Source: Gymnogyps californianus
Lineage: Eukaryota; Chordata; Aves; Accipitriformes; Cathartidae
Reading direction: 5' to 3'
Assembly: GCF_018139145.2 (NCBI RefSeq)
Contig: NC_059471.1
Coordinates: forward strand, 87,690,520-87,754,519
DNA length: 64,000 nucleotides
The position numbers and the translations under genes are program-made. Under the pieces are notes generated by a model. It had not been told where the DNA came from. It saw only the letters and a program-made list of their open reading frames with translations, and ran no database searches. Positions 1 to 10,737 of this stretch are shown here, in pieces; position 1 is the first letter of the stretch; each line of letters opens with the position of its first letter.

Positions 1-1482
1 TTTGGAGCATTTCCTCAAACAGGAATCTTACTGCTGCTTCAGTACCTGTTGCAATTCATCAGTGTTTTGTGGGTTTTTTTTAACTGGTATCCATTGTATT
101 TATCTGTTGATTTTTTTCAATATTTACACAGGATGTAATGATCCACTAATAGTTCATTAAGTGCTTGGAGTTCATTTATCTTGTTACAAACCAAACTAGG
201 AAATCTCCAAACTGTTTCACAAGAGCTCATAGCCAGAGATTTATCGGCTGTGGATCAGTATGCAGGACCAGTATTTTCAAAACTCCTCAGTTCCATGTTA
301 AATATCCAAGAGAAAGCCATATTTTTTAAAACCATAAGCACAATCTAGCCACTCCACCTGGAGCCTGCAGGGCAGGTGGCTCTTTGGAGCACAGGTACCG
401 AACCGCCCCTGTGCTAGATTGTCCCTGTGGTTCCCATTTGCCTGGTCCCTCTTCTCACCACCCTCATTTCATGGCCAGAACAACCAGGTCTCAGTTCTCC
501 TGAGGGATACTGAACAATATTGCAATACAAATAAATAATATTAAAAGCAAGACTCTTGAAACCCTCTGAAAGGGAAGCAAAGGAAGACTCTGTTCATACC
601 ATTACACCTCTACGTACTATCATGCAGTTATCCTAAGTCCTTGTTCCTTGTTTCGTCATCAACTGCCAGGTTTTCTGGTATCGTTTTATGGCTGGGTTGT
701 GTTAGCAGCCACTCCTGGATATATTCTAACTAATCCTGCTGGAATCAGCTGAGTTATTCCAGCTTTACCCGGATGTTACAGGAAGGGACCCACCTCTATG
801 CAACGTGTTGGTGCAAGGCAACGCAGACATTATAAGATAGCAGTAATAGATATCTCCTGTACTTCACAGAGTTATCATGTTCACATACTGCTGCAAGTAA
901 TAAATCCATTTTACTGTGACTAAGGTGATAATATTTTTCAGGGCAAAGCTGGAGATTATTAAAATGCTTTGAGATGAATTATTTCATTTATTTTATGACC
1001 TTTTTTTTACTGGTTTGAAAAGTTGAATGTGCTAAAATTAGCTTCAGAACACTGTATTGAAATGGAAAGAGAAAATCTATTACCTTTTCAAGGTTATCCC
1101 TTTTTTGTCCAATAATTATTTGTTGAATTTGGCAGAAGTTAATAACAAGTTTCAGGTTTGAGCTTCTTTTTTCAGAAAAAAATGTTTTGCTTCAGGAAAC
1201 AAAAAATTTTGCTCTAATTCCGAATTGATGTAGCAAGGAAATTTCATATCTCCATTTCTTAATGATAAAAGCATATATAACAATAGTAGCCACTCTTCTG
1301 TTAGTTAAAGAAAAAAAAAAGGACCCAGGTATTATTATTTGATCTTCTTTTATAATTCCTAGTTCAGGTATTTAAAACTGTATGTCTGTGACATCTATGT
1401 GCTACAGCCATTTATATTTTACCCTGTGTAAAGCAGAAATTCCCACCTAGACCCAATTAAGAATTGCATCTGAGTGCACAAG
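1..1482. other. Unique noncoding stretch
   Basis: No gene or recognisable transposon is visible. The sequence is AT-rich with short T and A runs (for example near 1000-1010 and 1308-1320). The only structure that stands out is the nested inverted-repeat cluster at 340-422, annotated separately. No open frame here resembles a known protein. Confidence 0.6.
340..422. repeat. Nested inverted repeats (hairpin cluster)
   Basis: Three inverted repeats lie within 83 bases. ACAATCTAGC (340-349) pairs perfectly with GCTAGATTGT (413-422). Inside it, CCACCTG (354-360) pairs with CAGGTGG (373-379). AGCACAGG (388-395) pairs with CCTGTGCT (408-415), which competes with the outer stem for 413-415. The patch is GC-richer than its surroundings. 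It could be a remnant of a structured element or a transcribed RNA fold, or coincidence; nothing identifies a family. Confidence 0.5.
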
Positions 1483-1602
1483 TGTCGTGGTTTAACCCCA
1501 GCTGGCAACTAAGCACCACACAGCCACTCACTCACTCCCCCCACCCAGTGGGATGGGGGAGACAATTGGAAAAAAGAACTTCGTGGGTTGAGATAAAGAT
1601 GG

Positions 1603-1608
1603 TTTAAT
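1603..1608 (-). terminator. LTR polyadenylation signal ATTAAA
   Basis: TTTAAT on the plus strand reads ATTAAA on the minus strand, downstream of the TATA box in the expected R region. The same hexamer occurs at the equivalent place in the other three LTRs, which supports it as the retroviral poly(A) signal. Confidence 0.65.
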
Positions 1609-1784
1609 AGGACAGAAAGGAATGAAAAACAATGATAATGATAATAATAATATGACAATAGTAATACTAAAAGAATTAGACTATACAAAGCAAGTGGTGC
1701 ACAATGCAATTGCTCACCACGTGCTGACTGATGCCCAGTTAGTTCCCGAGCCGCGATCCACCTCTCCCGGCCAACTCCCCCCAG

Positions 1785-1807
1785 TTTATATAGTAGGCAT
1801 GATGTCA
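1785..1807 (-). promoter_or_regulatory. LTR U3 core promoter: TATA box and decayed CRE-like site
   Basis: On the minus strand TATATAAA (1785-1792) sits just downstream of TGACATCA (1800-1807), one transition away from the cAMP-response element TGACGTCA kept in copy 2. The change is at the CpG and fits methylation-driven decay. An E-box CAGCTG lies further upstream in U3. Whether it is active cannot be told from sequence. Confidence 0.6.
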
Positions 1808-2067
1808 TATGGTATGGAATATTCCTTTGGCCAGTTTGGGTCAGCTGTCCTGGCTGTGTCCCCTCCCAGCTTCTTGTGCCCCTCTAGCCTTCTTGCTGGC
1901 TGGCCATGAGAAGCTGAAAAATCCTTGACTTAGTAGAAACACTACTTAGCAACAACTAAAACCATCAGTGTGTTATCATCAACATTGTTTTCCTACTAAA
2001 CCCATAACACAGCACTATACCAGCTACTAGGAAGAAAATTAATTCTATCCTAGTCGAAACCAGGACA

Positions 2068-2773
2068 ACAAGATAACATTCACTCAACACCACATCCAAT
2101 CCCAGATTGTATCTGAACAGCCTGGGGGACACTGGGAGGTCAGCAGCAGACTGCAGAGTGCCAGGAGAGACGTGCCTTTGCTATTCGTTGCTCCCACATG
2201 CTTAGAGATCAGTGGCACTTTTGAGAATTAGCATTAACAATACTTGGCATCAGAACATTATTTTTCTTCCTCTTCTTCCTCAAAATGATACTGCACTCTG
2301 GTCTTATACACACAAACATATGTTTTCACACTGTGGAGTCAGTTTGTGGAGTCCGGGGAACATTCACCCCAGCTTAAGGAGGCAGAGATGAGGAAAGAGC
2401 TTGGTTTTGTCATCCTCTGTCACACTGATTTGTACTTTATTCTGCAAGTACTTCAACCAGGGCCAACTAACCTGCATGCACATAGTGCACTAATCGGGTT
2501 AAATAAGGTTGGCAGATTCAGGTCATGCCACGGGTAAAAATATCCATTTATTATTCAGAAATCAAAAAAGTAGATACTAGAAAATAGGAAAAGACAGGAC
2601 ATATTTGACAAAACCTTGGATGAAGAGACAGGCCTTGTAGACCTCTAAAGGCTAGCAAAGACTGTCACTCCTGCAAGCTCCACGGTTGGCAGCTCTCAAT
2701 CGCATCTCCCCTCACAGTGGGAGCACTGAGACAACCAGCAAAACCTGCCAGAACATCACTACCTGAGGAAGTA
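2068..2773. other. Unique noncoding stretch between LTR and CR1
   Basis: After the ACAAG duplication there is no recognisable element until the CR1 LINE begins. Short open frames here have no recognisable domain. A pyrimidine-rich run (TTCTTCCTCTTCTTCCT) lies at about 2264-2280. Confidence 0.55.
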
Positions 2774-3496
2774 TCCAAGTGCAAGGTTTTGCACATGGGT
2801 CAGGGCAATCCCAAGCACAAATACAGGCTGGGCAATGAATGGATTGAGAGCAGCTGTGAAGAGAAGGATGTGGGGGTGTTGGTTGACAAGAAGCTCTACA
2901 TGACCCGGCAATGTCCGTTTGCAGCCCAGAAAGCCAACCGTATCCTGGGCTGCATTAAAAGAAGCATGGCCAGTAGGTTGAGGGAGGTGATTCTCCCCCT
3001 CTACTCCACTCTCGTGAGACCCCACCTGGAGTACTGCGTTCAGCTCTGGGGCCCCCAGCATAAGAAGGACATGGACCTGTTGGAGCGAGTCCAGAGGAGG
3101 GCCACGAAGACGATCAGAGGGCTGGAGCACCTCTCCTATGAGGAAAGGCTGAGAGAGTTGGGGTTGTTCAGCCTGGAGAAAAGAAGGCTCCAGGGAGACC
3201 TTATAGCAGCCTTCCAATACCTAAAGGGGGCCTACAAGAAAGCTGGAGAGGGACTTTGTACAAGGGCACATAGTGACAGGACAAGGGGTAATGGCTTTAA
3301 ACTGAAAGAGCATAGATTTAGATTAGATGGAAGGAAGAAATTCTTCGCTGTGAGGGTGGTGAGGCACTGGAACAGGCTGCCCAGAGAGGCTGTGGATGCC
3401 CCCTCCCTGGAAGTGTTCCAGGCTGGATGGGGCTTTGAGCAACCTGGTCTAGTGGAAAGTATCCATGCCCCTGGCAGGGGGGTTGGAACTAGATGA
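2774..3496 (+). pseudogene. CR1 ORF2 C-terminal remnant (reverse transcriptase 3' part)
   Basis: The frame opens at an incidental ATG at 2717 and ends at a TGA at 3494-3496, 259 codons in all; only codons from about residue 20 onward look like CR1. Seen in order: [25 protein letters not shown], the LGCIKRS...REVILPLY block, RPHLEYC, and [11 protein letters not shown] with [23 protein letters not shown]. The catalytic palm motifs (DF.KAFD and FADD) and the endonuclease lie upstream in a full element and are missing, so it cannot encode an active enzyme. It has no stop or frameshift over about 240 codons. It is a fossil, not a host gene. Confidence 0.9.
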
Positions 3497-3548
3497 TCTT
3501 TAAGGTCCCTTCCAACCCAAACCATTCTATGATTTTATGATTCTATGA
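3481..3548 (+). repeat. CR1 3' end: hairpin and octamer tail
   Basis: GGTTGGAA (3481-3488) pairs with TTCCAACC (3510-3517), the conserved CR1 3' stem-loop region that the element's own reverse transcriptase is thought to recognise. It is followed by ATTCTATG-like octamers to 3548, one copy altered to ATTTTATG. The tail is shorter than that of the second CR1 copy at 31556-31672. Confidence 0.9.
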
Positions 3549-3851
3549 AGTACCACCCTCCTCGATTTCTTTGATTTAGAAATTATTCCTGAGTTCTAGT
3601 CAGCCAAGGGCTCAGCAGATAATTGTTTTATAAAAAGAATTATGAGTATCAGAACTTCAGCAGCTCTGAAATGTCCCTCAGCAAGCAAACAACTAACTCT
3701 TCCACCTACTCAGTACACCCCCACTTGTGAATTGCAATTAGCATTGCAAATGCCTTTCCCTTTTCAGAACTATTGATTGTGCTGTTAAATAGCAGCAGAG
3801 AGTTAAAATGCCTGGAAATCTGCTTTAGCTTCCATTCCCCATTATCAATCA

Positions 3852-3887
<36 letters not shown>

Positions 3888-5769
3888 GTCAATCAAAAAA
3901 CCTTCCAATTCTACACATCTACCACCATTACACAACCTTCTAGTTATGGGCAATATATATAATTCATTATTATACCTACTCACCTTTGAAAAACTTTATT
4001 TAACATGGTCTAAATATTCTTCCCAATATTTAGGGGAAATGCTCCCATTGTACATCCCCCCTGAGCACAGCTTATACCAAAATTTCATGCCTAGTTAAAG
4101 GAACAGTATTTGGCCAGCTCATCTTCTATGAGTCTCTTTGGTTTTCCCACTTAATACCTTGCTTTATTTGAACCTGTATATATGGATATATATGGATGTG
4201 TTGGTTATAAGGAGGCAGAAAGAGAGCGAGACATTGTATAGTTGTTCTTACATGCAGACATTGCGTGGAAGGGTGGACAGAAGACTGTATTATGAATGGC
4301 AGGCGTTCAAAAAAATTGCAATGGTGGGCAGCAAGAAAAACACTACATTGACACCAGTGTTCTTAATATGCCTCATGCAATGTCTGTATAAACCCAGCAT
4401 TTTATCACACACTGCAAGACTATCAGGAACATCCTATACATAATCCTTTGTAAATTGCTGTGGCACCCTGAAAACATTTACAGCACAAGCTCTGTGTCCA
4501 GGAAGGGAGGAGTCAGAGAGATTGCAAATCAAACAGCTTCTGAAACAGGAGGATGAGCAGGGTATGGAAAATCAACACATCAAAAGGGCTTTGTCTATTC
4601 CAGTCACAGACAAGCTCGAACAAGGCTTCATTTGCATTTGCACAAACAGCAAAGTGCGCTACAATAAGCTTCTCTAAATTGATTAGCCAGAAGGAGGGGA
4701 AAGCAGACCTTCCCAGCAAGTGCTTTGAAGATTCATTTGCATGCAGGAGCATGCTTACGCTGCACAGGTATCATACGAATGAGGCGATCCAGAGCAGGGC
4801 CATCCACTCCAGAAGATACCACCTCCGGAGAGCCTGCTGAGCTAATCCTCAGCCGCAGCTACCAAGGCAGCTTTCCATGAAGTGCTCAGTTACAGCTTGG
4901 GGAACAGATTAGTTTTTGACACAAGTTTACCATGCTTAATTTGATGCTTTCATAGCAGCAGCTCCATCTCCGTAATCAAGAGCTTTTCTCTTTGCTTTCC
5001 TATTTTGATTTTAAGCTTGTCTAGCCACAGTATTTTGACAAATTTAGAGTACATCAGTGTTTGGAATGTAACACATTCAAGTTGCAGACAAGCCGTATGC
5101 AAACTGAGACAAGTCTGGGAATCCATGGGGTCATGGTGAAGTGCTAGGTACAAAGGGAAAAGTTTCACGGGGAGGGATTATTCGGTGATTTCTGACACAG
5201 AGCTTTAAGTTGAGAGAATCCGCTGCTTTGAAAAAGTCTCACATCATCACACATGTCCCTTCTAATAAAAACATCAGGTAGCCTTATGTTCCAGATACAA
5301 AGTACTCAGATAGCTTGGTTATTGACTGCACAATGGCAAATTCTTCATTAAAGCTGGTTTCTAGCTTTATCTCAGAAACTGAATGTTCATTTAAGTGAAA
5401 AGTGACCCTGAAACCATTGCTACTGAGGAATCTGACCTTATGTGGGAGAGTCTGCTCAACTCATCAGACAGATTGCAATAATATATCTGAGAGGTGAAAG
5501 ATAAAAGCCCAAGTACAGTTGGCTTGGCAAAAAGTGTTCTCACAGGAATATATTGTTCCATCGACACTGCCGTTCATAGAAATGTACCAACTTTAGGGGT
5601 GATTTCTAAGATTCAGGGGAGTCTGGGGACCAGACAGAAATCCCCTCTTGAAAATGAGAATTTAAATTATTTCCTGGACTGGGCCGGACCAATCGAGCAT
5701 GGAAGACGCAGGCCAGAAGAGTGTAATCCCCCAAGAAAACTGCCACGCACACAGCCGGTCTGTATGAGG
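3549..5769. other. Noncoding stretch with one microsatellite
   Basis: No gene is recognised. The stretch holds the ATCT microsatellite at 3852-3887 and otherwise ordinary AT-rich sequence. Several short frames (for example 4138-4443 and 5494-5823) have no domain, signal or splice context that supports them. Confidence 0.55.
3852..3887. repeat. (ATCT)9 tetranucleotide microsatellite
   Basis: Nine uninterrupted ATCT copies (36 bp), flanked by ATCA/GTCA-type variant units. Equivalent to a GATA repeat on the other strand. Likely length-polymorphic. Confidence 0.97.
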
Positions 5770-5838
5770 AGAAGGGGAGCTCGAACTTGTGACTCCTGCA
5801 TGCCAACAAACTTTCTTAACTAATTGGCTCTTCTGAGA
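5770..5838 (-). repeat. Decayed tRNA-like SINE or tRNA pseudogene
   Basis: Read on the minus strand, AGTTCGAGCTC (5777-5787) resembles the pol III B box GGTTCGANNCC, and AGCCAATTAGTTA (5817-5829) resembles an A box, in the right order about 30 nt apart. The string GTTCGAGC and a run like TTAGTTAAGA recall tRNA-Lys-type SINE heads known in reptiles, but MIR-type heads are also compatible. I cannot fold a proper cloverleaf, so a functional tRNA is excluded. This is a by-eye call. Confidence 0.35.
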
Positions 5839-6848
5839 CCATTAGTTTCATGACTGGTTAGCTATTCCTTCCTTCTTATATCCGCAAACGAGAGGGCAAA
5901 TTTTCCTGTGATAGGAAATTCAGCCACAATATTACATCCTAAGGAGAGTAGTTTCAAAGTGCTTGTTTTTCTCTTGAGATCCTGTGAGACAGAGTCTATT
6001 TGCTTTAATCTCTATGAGTTCAGGAACTCAGTGACCTTTTTATATACGTATATGAAAGTAAGATCTTTCACCAGGCAGGCAGTCCCACATTCTTGCAGCT
6101 CTAATTTATAATTTTTAATTAGAACTACATTTGACTGCTCTAGTTCCAGCACCTCTAGCTGAGCTACATGCCTCAGATTTCAGCCAAGGTAATTTCCAGC
6201 TAATGATAATTTTTATCACTCTGCTTTTACACTGATTTATAGAAATTGCAATGAAAGATTGGGAAAAAAAAAATTTGTTAGCTTTAAGCTGTTTCTTTTT
6301 TTATAGCAAGCTAGTTACATTAAGTCAAAAAGGATATTAAACTGCCACTCTGTCATCCAAGAGCAAGCTGAATTAGATTTGCTTATTTGACAAAAATCAG
6401 CCAAAATGAATTCTTATTTCCTTAAACGTTGCATACATGCAAATATTCTTAATGCTTGGTGAGCAGGCAGTTTAGTAAACATACAGCGTGCTATAAAACC
6501 TCAGCAGCATCTGAATGTGAACATCACAGAAGAAGGAGTTACACACACGGAATAATATGCTTGGACTGAAATCACCATTTCCCTGTACAATTACATACTT
6601 TATTAGAGGTGATTTTTAAGCCAATTAGTAAATTAAATCAGGGTGTTCTGAGTTTCTTTTTCAGCAATCTGCAAAACATTAAAAACAATGAAATAATAAA
6701 TCCAGGCATTTATACTGAAGTGGCTAAGGGGCAAGTTGCAACATTTCAGAGTTTATAGCCAAATCCCAAAGTATGAGACTCTGACATATAATGAATCCTT
6801 TTAGTGCAGCTGTGTTTATTTTCATACAGAGTGTGCCTATGTTTGTGC
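5839..6848. other. Unique AT-rich noncoding stretch
   Basis: Nothing recognisable beyond an octamer-type ATGCAAAT at 6437-6444 and short homopolymer runs. No supported coding sequence. Confidence 0.5.
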
Positions 6849-7138
6849 TTTAGTTCAGATCATGAACGTGCTTTGGAAGGCAGATCTCACAATTGTTGCC
6901 ACTTAGCATGCTTTGATTCATATGATGGAAAGGTCTCGGAGGATTCTTTTCAAATTAACCAGATTCTTTTCAAATTAAATCAAACTGGAAGATGGGATTG
7001 AGGAACACATGTACTGCCCTTCAGCTGCTATGACCATTTTGTCCTTTGGACCAGACCAGAGCTAGTTTGAAATAAAGCTCACCTGAAAAGGGGGAAAATT
7101 GCCCACATCAGGTCCTCAGCACCAGCTAGATCTCTTCC
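6849..7138. repeat. Unnamed dispersed repeat, copy A
   Basis: This 290-bp stretch aligns end to end, in the same order and orientation, with 14247-14528. Shared blocks are TTTAGTTCAGATCA (6849-6862), an ATCTC..CA.TT.TT..CCA.TTA.CATGC.TTG.TT segment, a CAAACTGGAAG-like block near 6980-6990 and CATCAG.TCCTCAGCACCA (about 7106-7123). Spacing differs by only a few bases between copies. It is either an ancient transposon family or an old segmental duplication. I cannot name it. A 20-bp tandem duplication (6942-6981) lies inside and is absent from copy B. Confidence 0.6.
6942..6981. repeat. 20-bp tandem duplication
   Basis: GATTCTTTTCAAATTAA occurs twice in direct tandem (units 6942-6961 and 6962-6981), the units diverging only in their last three bases. 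It sits inside dispersed repeat copy A. Confidence 0.85.
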
Positions 7139-10100
7139 TATGATACTGAACTTCTTGCACGTGTACGTATAGCCTCCAGAGACCTACAGTAAGCACCAAA
7201 AATTCCTTTCCCTTCTCCACAACAAAACAAAATCACAACCACAGTGCACTGTGGGTTTCCCAGGCAAGTGTTTCTGAGTCTCTGATGTATGAGTGAGATC
7301 ATAAATTAGCCAACTACTAAACTACAAACAGAAAGGTTTAACCTGATCTTTCCCAAATAGCAATTAACCTAAAATTATCCTACAAAACCACCAATGACAT
7401 TTCAAATCAGGCTGGGGTATGTCATCAGGAGAACATTGCCTATCTACCAGCATATTCGCTGGCTTACATGAAAACCCCCAGAAATAGTTATCTACCTTTT
7501 GTCTTTATTTCAGACCATAAGGTCACTGGCTTAGGGACCACATCACTGTGATATGAGAAGAATGGAAATCCCTATCCTGTTTATGACTTGTATTTGCTAC
7601 TGCTAATCAATTCAGCAACGTCATCTCCCTCTGTATTTATTTCATGAAAGCTAAGCGTGCTGGTCCACACATTTGGCAGTTAGGAATTTTCATCTCTAGT
7701 TAACTTATGCACTGTTACTGAAGTGCCTCACAAGGACAGTCAGCCTTAGTAATACATAACCTCCTACAATACATAATGACATTACTTCAATGTCAAGTAT
7801 CTAGAGTTGTTAAAATATTTCTTTTAATTTTAAATTTTAAATCAAAACATAAAAGTTAAACTGCATATTTTAAGTCAAGTATAAGCTCTGCTTCTATGAC
7901 CTTAGACTTGTCTATATTATTTGGTGATTTTATCTATTTTGTTTGTGGATGATAAATAACAGGAGTTACAGCTAGTTTTCATGCAGCCAGGTACTGATTA
8001 GTGCTCCCAAGGACAGAGTTCGGGTGAATGTCAACCCCTAACTCAGTATCCTCTCAGGGAAGTTTAGTTGTTAATGCAGTCTCAAAAAAGTGCCAGTAGT
8101 ATGTAGCACATACAAATTACATAATTACGTAATTGTACAAGTCTTGAGTAGCAAATGACACTTGCATGAAATATGTCATCGATAACAGAAAAAATATTGC
8201 TACCAAGCCTTGTGGAAAAGGGTTTCCTGCCTTTACAGGAACTGAATTTGGATGCCTAATCAAACACCAAAGCAGCCATTATCTGATTCTGTTTATCATC
8301 TAAGCAGGCAATAATTGCACCTGTCTCTGCCAAGGAACATCATAATTTCCAAAGTAGTGGGTGGAAGCCAGTGATATGCTGGAAGGGATTAGGAAATCCA
8401 TGAGCTGGATGGGAAAGTCTTTGATTCTGAATGGAAACAGAAGGAGAGCCTGGCAAGTCAAGGTCAGCAGACTTCTACCAGCCAGGACTTTGAGGACATG
8501 CTGCGTAGACCATATTTGAGTCCTTGGCCATGCATAGTAGATCCACTTTTATACCGTGCCAACAGGAGGAGTTCCACAGGGTCTCCTGGATTTGATACAA
8601 GGATAAACCCAATCTTGGGTTTCCTGTGTTCCCATTGCCTACATTTTTATAAGGCTCTGTGACTGTGTTACTTAATTTTGACATTGCAAATGTGTACTTC
8701 ACTTTCCTTTTATTTGCGTCATGCCATTCCTACTAGCATAGCAAGCTTTAAGAGGACAACATTGGACTGCTCTTCAAAGCCCATCATTGCAACACAATCC
8801 TCCAGGGTATCTGTAAAGCAGCAGGGTGCACTCCATTTTAGTGCAAGGGCCAGTAATGCAAGAACCTGTGTGGAAGAGGCGTCTTTCACTGGCCAGCAGC
8901 ATAGGGCTAATCTTGGGAAGCTGTAGGAAAGTGAGAAACAAATGGTATGCCTGAACATTGAAGGTCCTCCAGGAGTTCTTAAGAACAGCAAAGCTGAGGC
9001 AGGACTTCTGCCTGTCTATCATTTAACTTAAATCATAGCTGTTCCCTGACAACACAAGACCAATTTGCAATGCTTTGGAGATTCAGTGTACATCTGCTTT
9101 GTTTGCTTTCTCTTTATTTGGAGAATATAAATGAGGGTAGAAAAAAGACAAAATTTTGAGAAATCTTGTTCCCAAGGCAGAGAGCAAGTGACTGGAATAG
9201 AAAAGCCTATTCTTGATAAAGGACAGGGCGGTATTACAGAACCATGAACAGAGCAGGACTATGTAAAACAAACTAAACAGAGCCTGATGGGCCAGTCAGG
9301 TGTATAAACATGTAGACATCAGAAACCTGCATACACAGAAGCAGTGATGGCATTGAGAAACTTCCAGAGAACTTGGAACATAGCTAATATGTTATTGCTG
9401 AAAAGCAGGCACAGAGTTCCCTCCAGACTGGGACAACTGACTGCACTTTTGGTTTTCCAATGGAGGACCCTGCTTGGTGGTAAAGCAGGAGTTATTTCAA
9501 GCCTAGAGATGCAGAAGCAGGGAGCAGAAGAAGTTGCTTATGAGAGGTAGGTGGAATTGCCAAAGAGCATTAGGACTGGTTGGAAGTTAAGGCTGAAATA
9601 AGTAGCTGTGGGGCAGCTGAATGGCCATATCCTGTGAGGAGAATTGGTCGTGCTCATCTTACAGAGAAGACTTCTATACTGAGGAATAACTTACCTTTTC
9701 TGAAGGAGTGCAAAATGTTTACAAGGTAATAGAAGGTCCCAAGATGTGCATTATCTACATCAAGAGTGGAAAGCTTAGACCACTTTAGCACTTACTACAA
9801 GAGAATGTGATATAATCTGTGTAAAGAAGCTTTGCAGTGAATATTTGACATGTTTTGAGAGATGCAGTGCCAAAACCACTAGAACTTCTAGAAAAAGAAT
9901 GAGAGGTTCATGGAAATACCTGTTAAACTTGCTGGCTCTGCTAAGTGGATAAAGTGTAAGGGGAGCCTGATTTACACAAAGAGACCATAACAGCCTCAAA
10001 GCCATCTTTCAGTAGTAGGGAAAAAAATGGACATCTCACTGGGGGTCCAGAAAAAAGGCAAGAGAAAAAGTGCCTGCTGAGGTCAGGATTTAGGACTCAT

Positions 10101-10737
10101 TCACAGAGCACAAGAACAAACTAAGAATATCAAGACCTGTGCAGCTAAACTCTGAAACTCCAACACTGAACACCTTTTGCTATTCTGAAGCTGAAACTTT
10201 CCCAGCAGATGCTGCAAATCCTGCCAATTTTTGTAGTGGTTTTGTGAGGTGGGCAGATGTGTCCATTATAAAACCATTGACTTGTACATAGCATTTTGGT
10301 ACAGCTTAGTTACTACCAGCATGTCTATTCCCATGTTTCTATTTCCACTTATTTTCTTCTTTGTAGTGGATGAAGCACAAACACAGAGACCCAGCAATTA
10401 AACTGTCGTTCACAAAGCCTGGAATTGAAGCACATCTTTCCAACACGGGCATCTGTGCCTGCATTCGCGTTATAGCTGGATCCTTCGCTGTTTCTTTTGC
10501 AGTGGTTTCACAGTAACCTCAGTGCTTATTTCATAGCCACACTGCTCTTTAGTTCCCTTTGAACAACCTCTTCTGCAGAGGAATTTCCTCTGTCCTACAG
10601 TTAAAAAGCTCCACAGGACAGTCTCATTTAGCGCCCTTGCATGGTAAGCTCCAAGTGATCAAGGGGTACATGTCTTTAAACATGTACACCTACCTGGGAA
10701 CTGTGGGAAGACTATATCTGCGCAAATAATACATGCT
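7139..10737. other. Unique noncoding stretch
   Basis: No gene recognised. AT-rich runs occur near 7810-7850, and a 12-bp palindrome AATTACGTAATT near 8123-8134. A weak LINE-like segment at 9354-9405 is discussed under findings but is not firm enough to annotate. The open frames here are short and lack any domain. Confidence 0.5.

Larger units (their letters stand above)
1483..2067 (-). mobile_element. Solo LTR of an avian endogenous retrovirus (ERVL-like), copy 1
   Basis: A 585-bp element starting TGTCGTGG and ending CCAGGACA, bounded by the perfect 5-bp duplication ACAAG (1478-1482 and 2068-2072). TG...CA ends plus a 5-bp target duplication and no internal gag/pol sequence mark a solo LTR left by recombination between the two LTRs of a provirus. 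The sense strand is minus: read that way a TATATAAA box (1785-1792) precedes an ATTAAA signal (1603-1608), giving U3-R-U5 order. An AAT-rich tract at 1627-1652 lies in the transcribed part. Copy 4 (62269-62876) is the closest relative here. The ERVL assignment rests on the 5-bp duplication and my memory of the family, so it is tentative; the LTR call itself is firm. Confidence 0.93.
2774..3548 (+). mobile_element. CR1 LINE, 5'-truncated
   Basis: This is the 3' part of a CR1 non-LTR retrotransposon, the dominant LINE of birds. It carries the C-terminal part of ORF2 followed by a short 3' end with the family hairpin and ATTCTATG-type octamers. Diagnostic peptide blocks in order are [53 protein letters not shown] and [20 protein letters not shown]. 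The 5' end is truncated, as is usual for CR1, which primes from its 3' end and often stops early. The frame is open throughout, so the copy is fairly young compared with the other LINE remnants here. No target-site duplication is evident, as is typical for CR1. Confidence 0.96.

Noticed and set aside
1509..1909. Open frames inside the first LTR as host genes
   Set aside because: They lie within LTR sequence with TG...CA ends and a 5-bp target duplication; homologous frames in the other copies are not conserved.
3852..3887. Regular repeats as a CRISPR array
   Set aside because: Plain tetranucleotide microsatellite with no spacers, in vertebrate DNA.
5770..5838. Functional tRNA gene on the minus strand
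   Set aside because: Only box-like motifs are present; acceptor, D and T stems do not pair properly.
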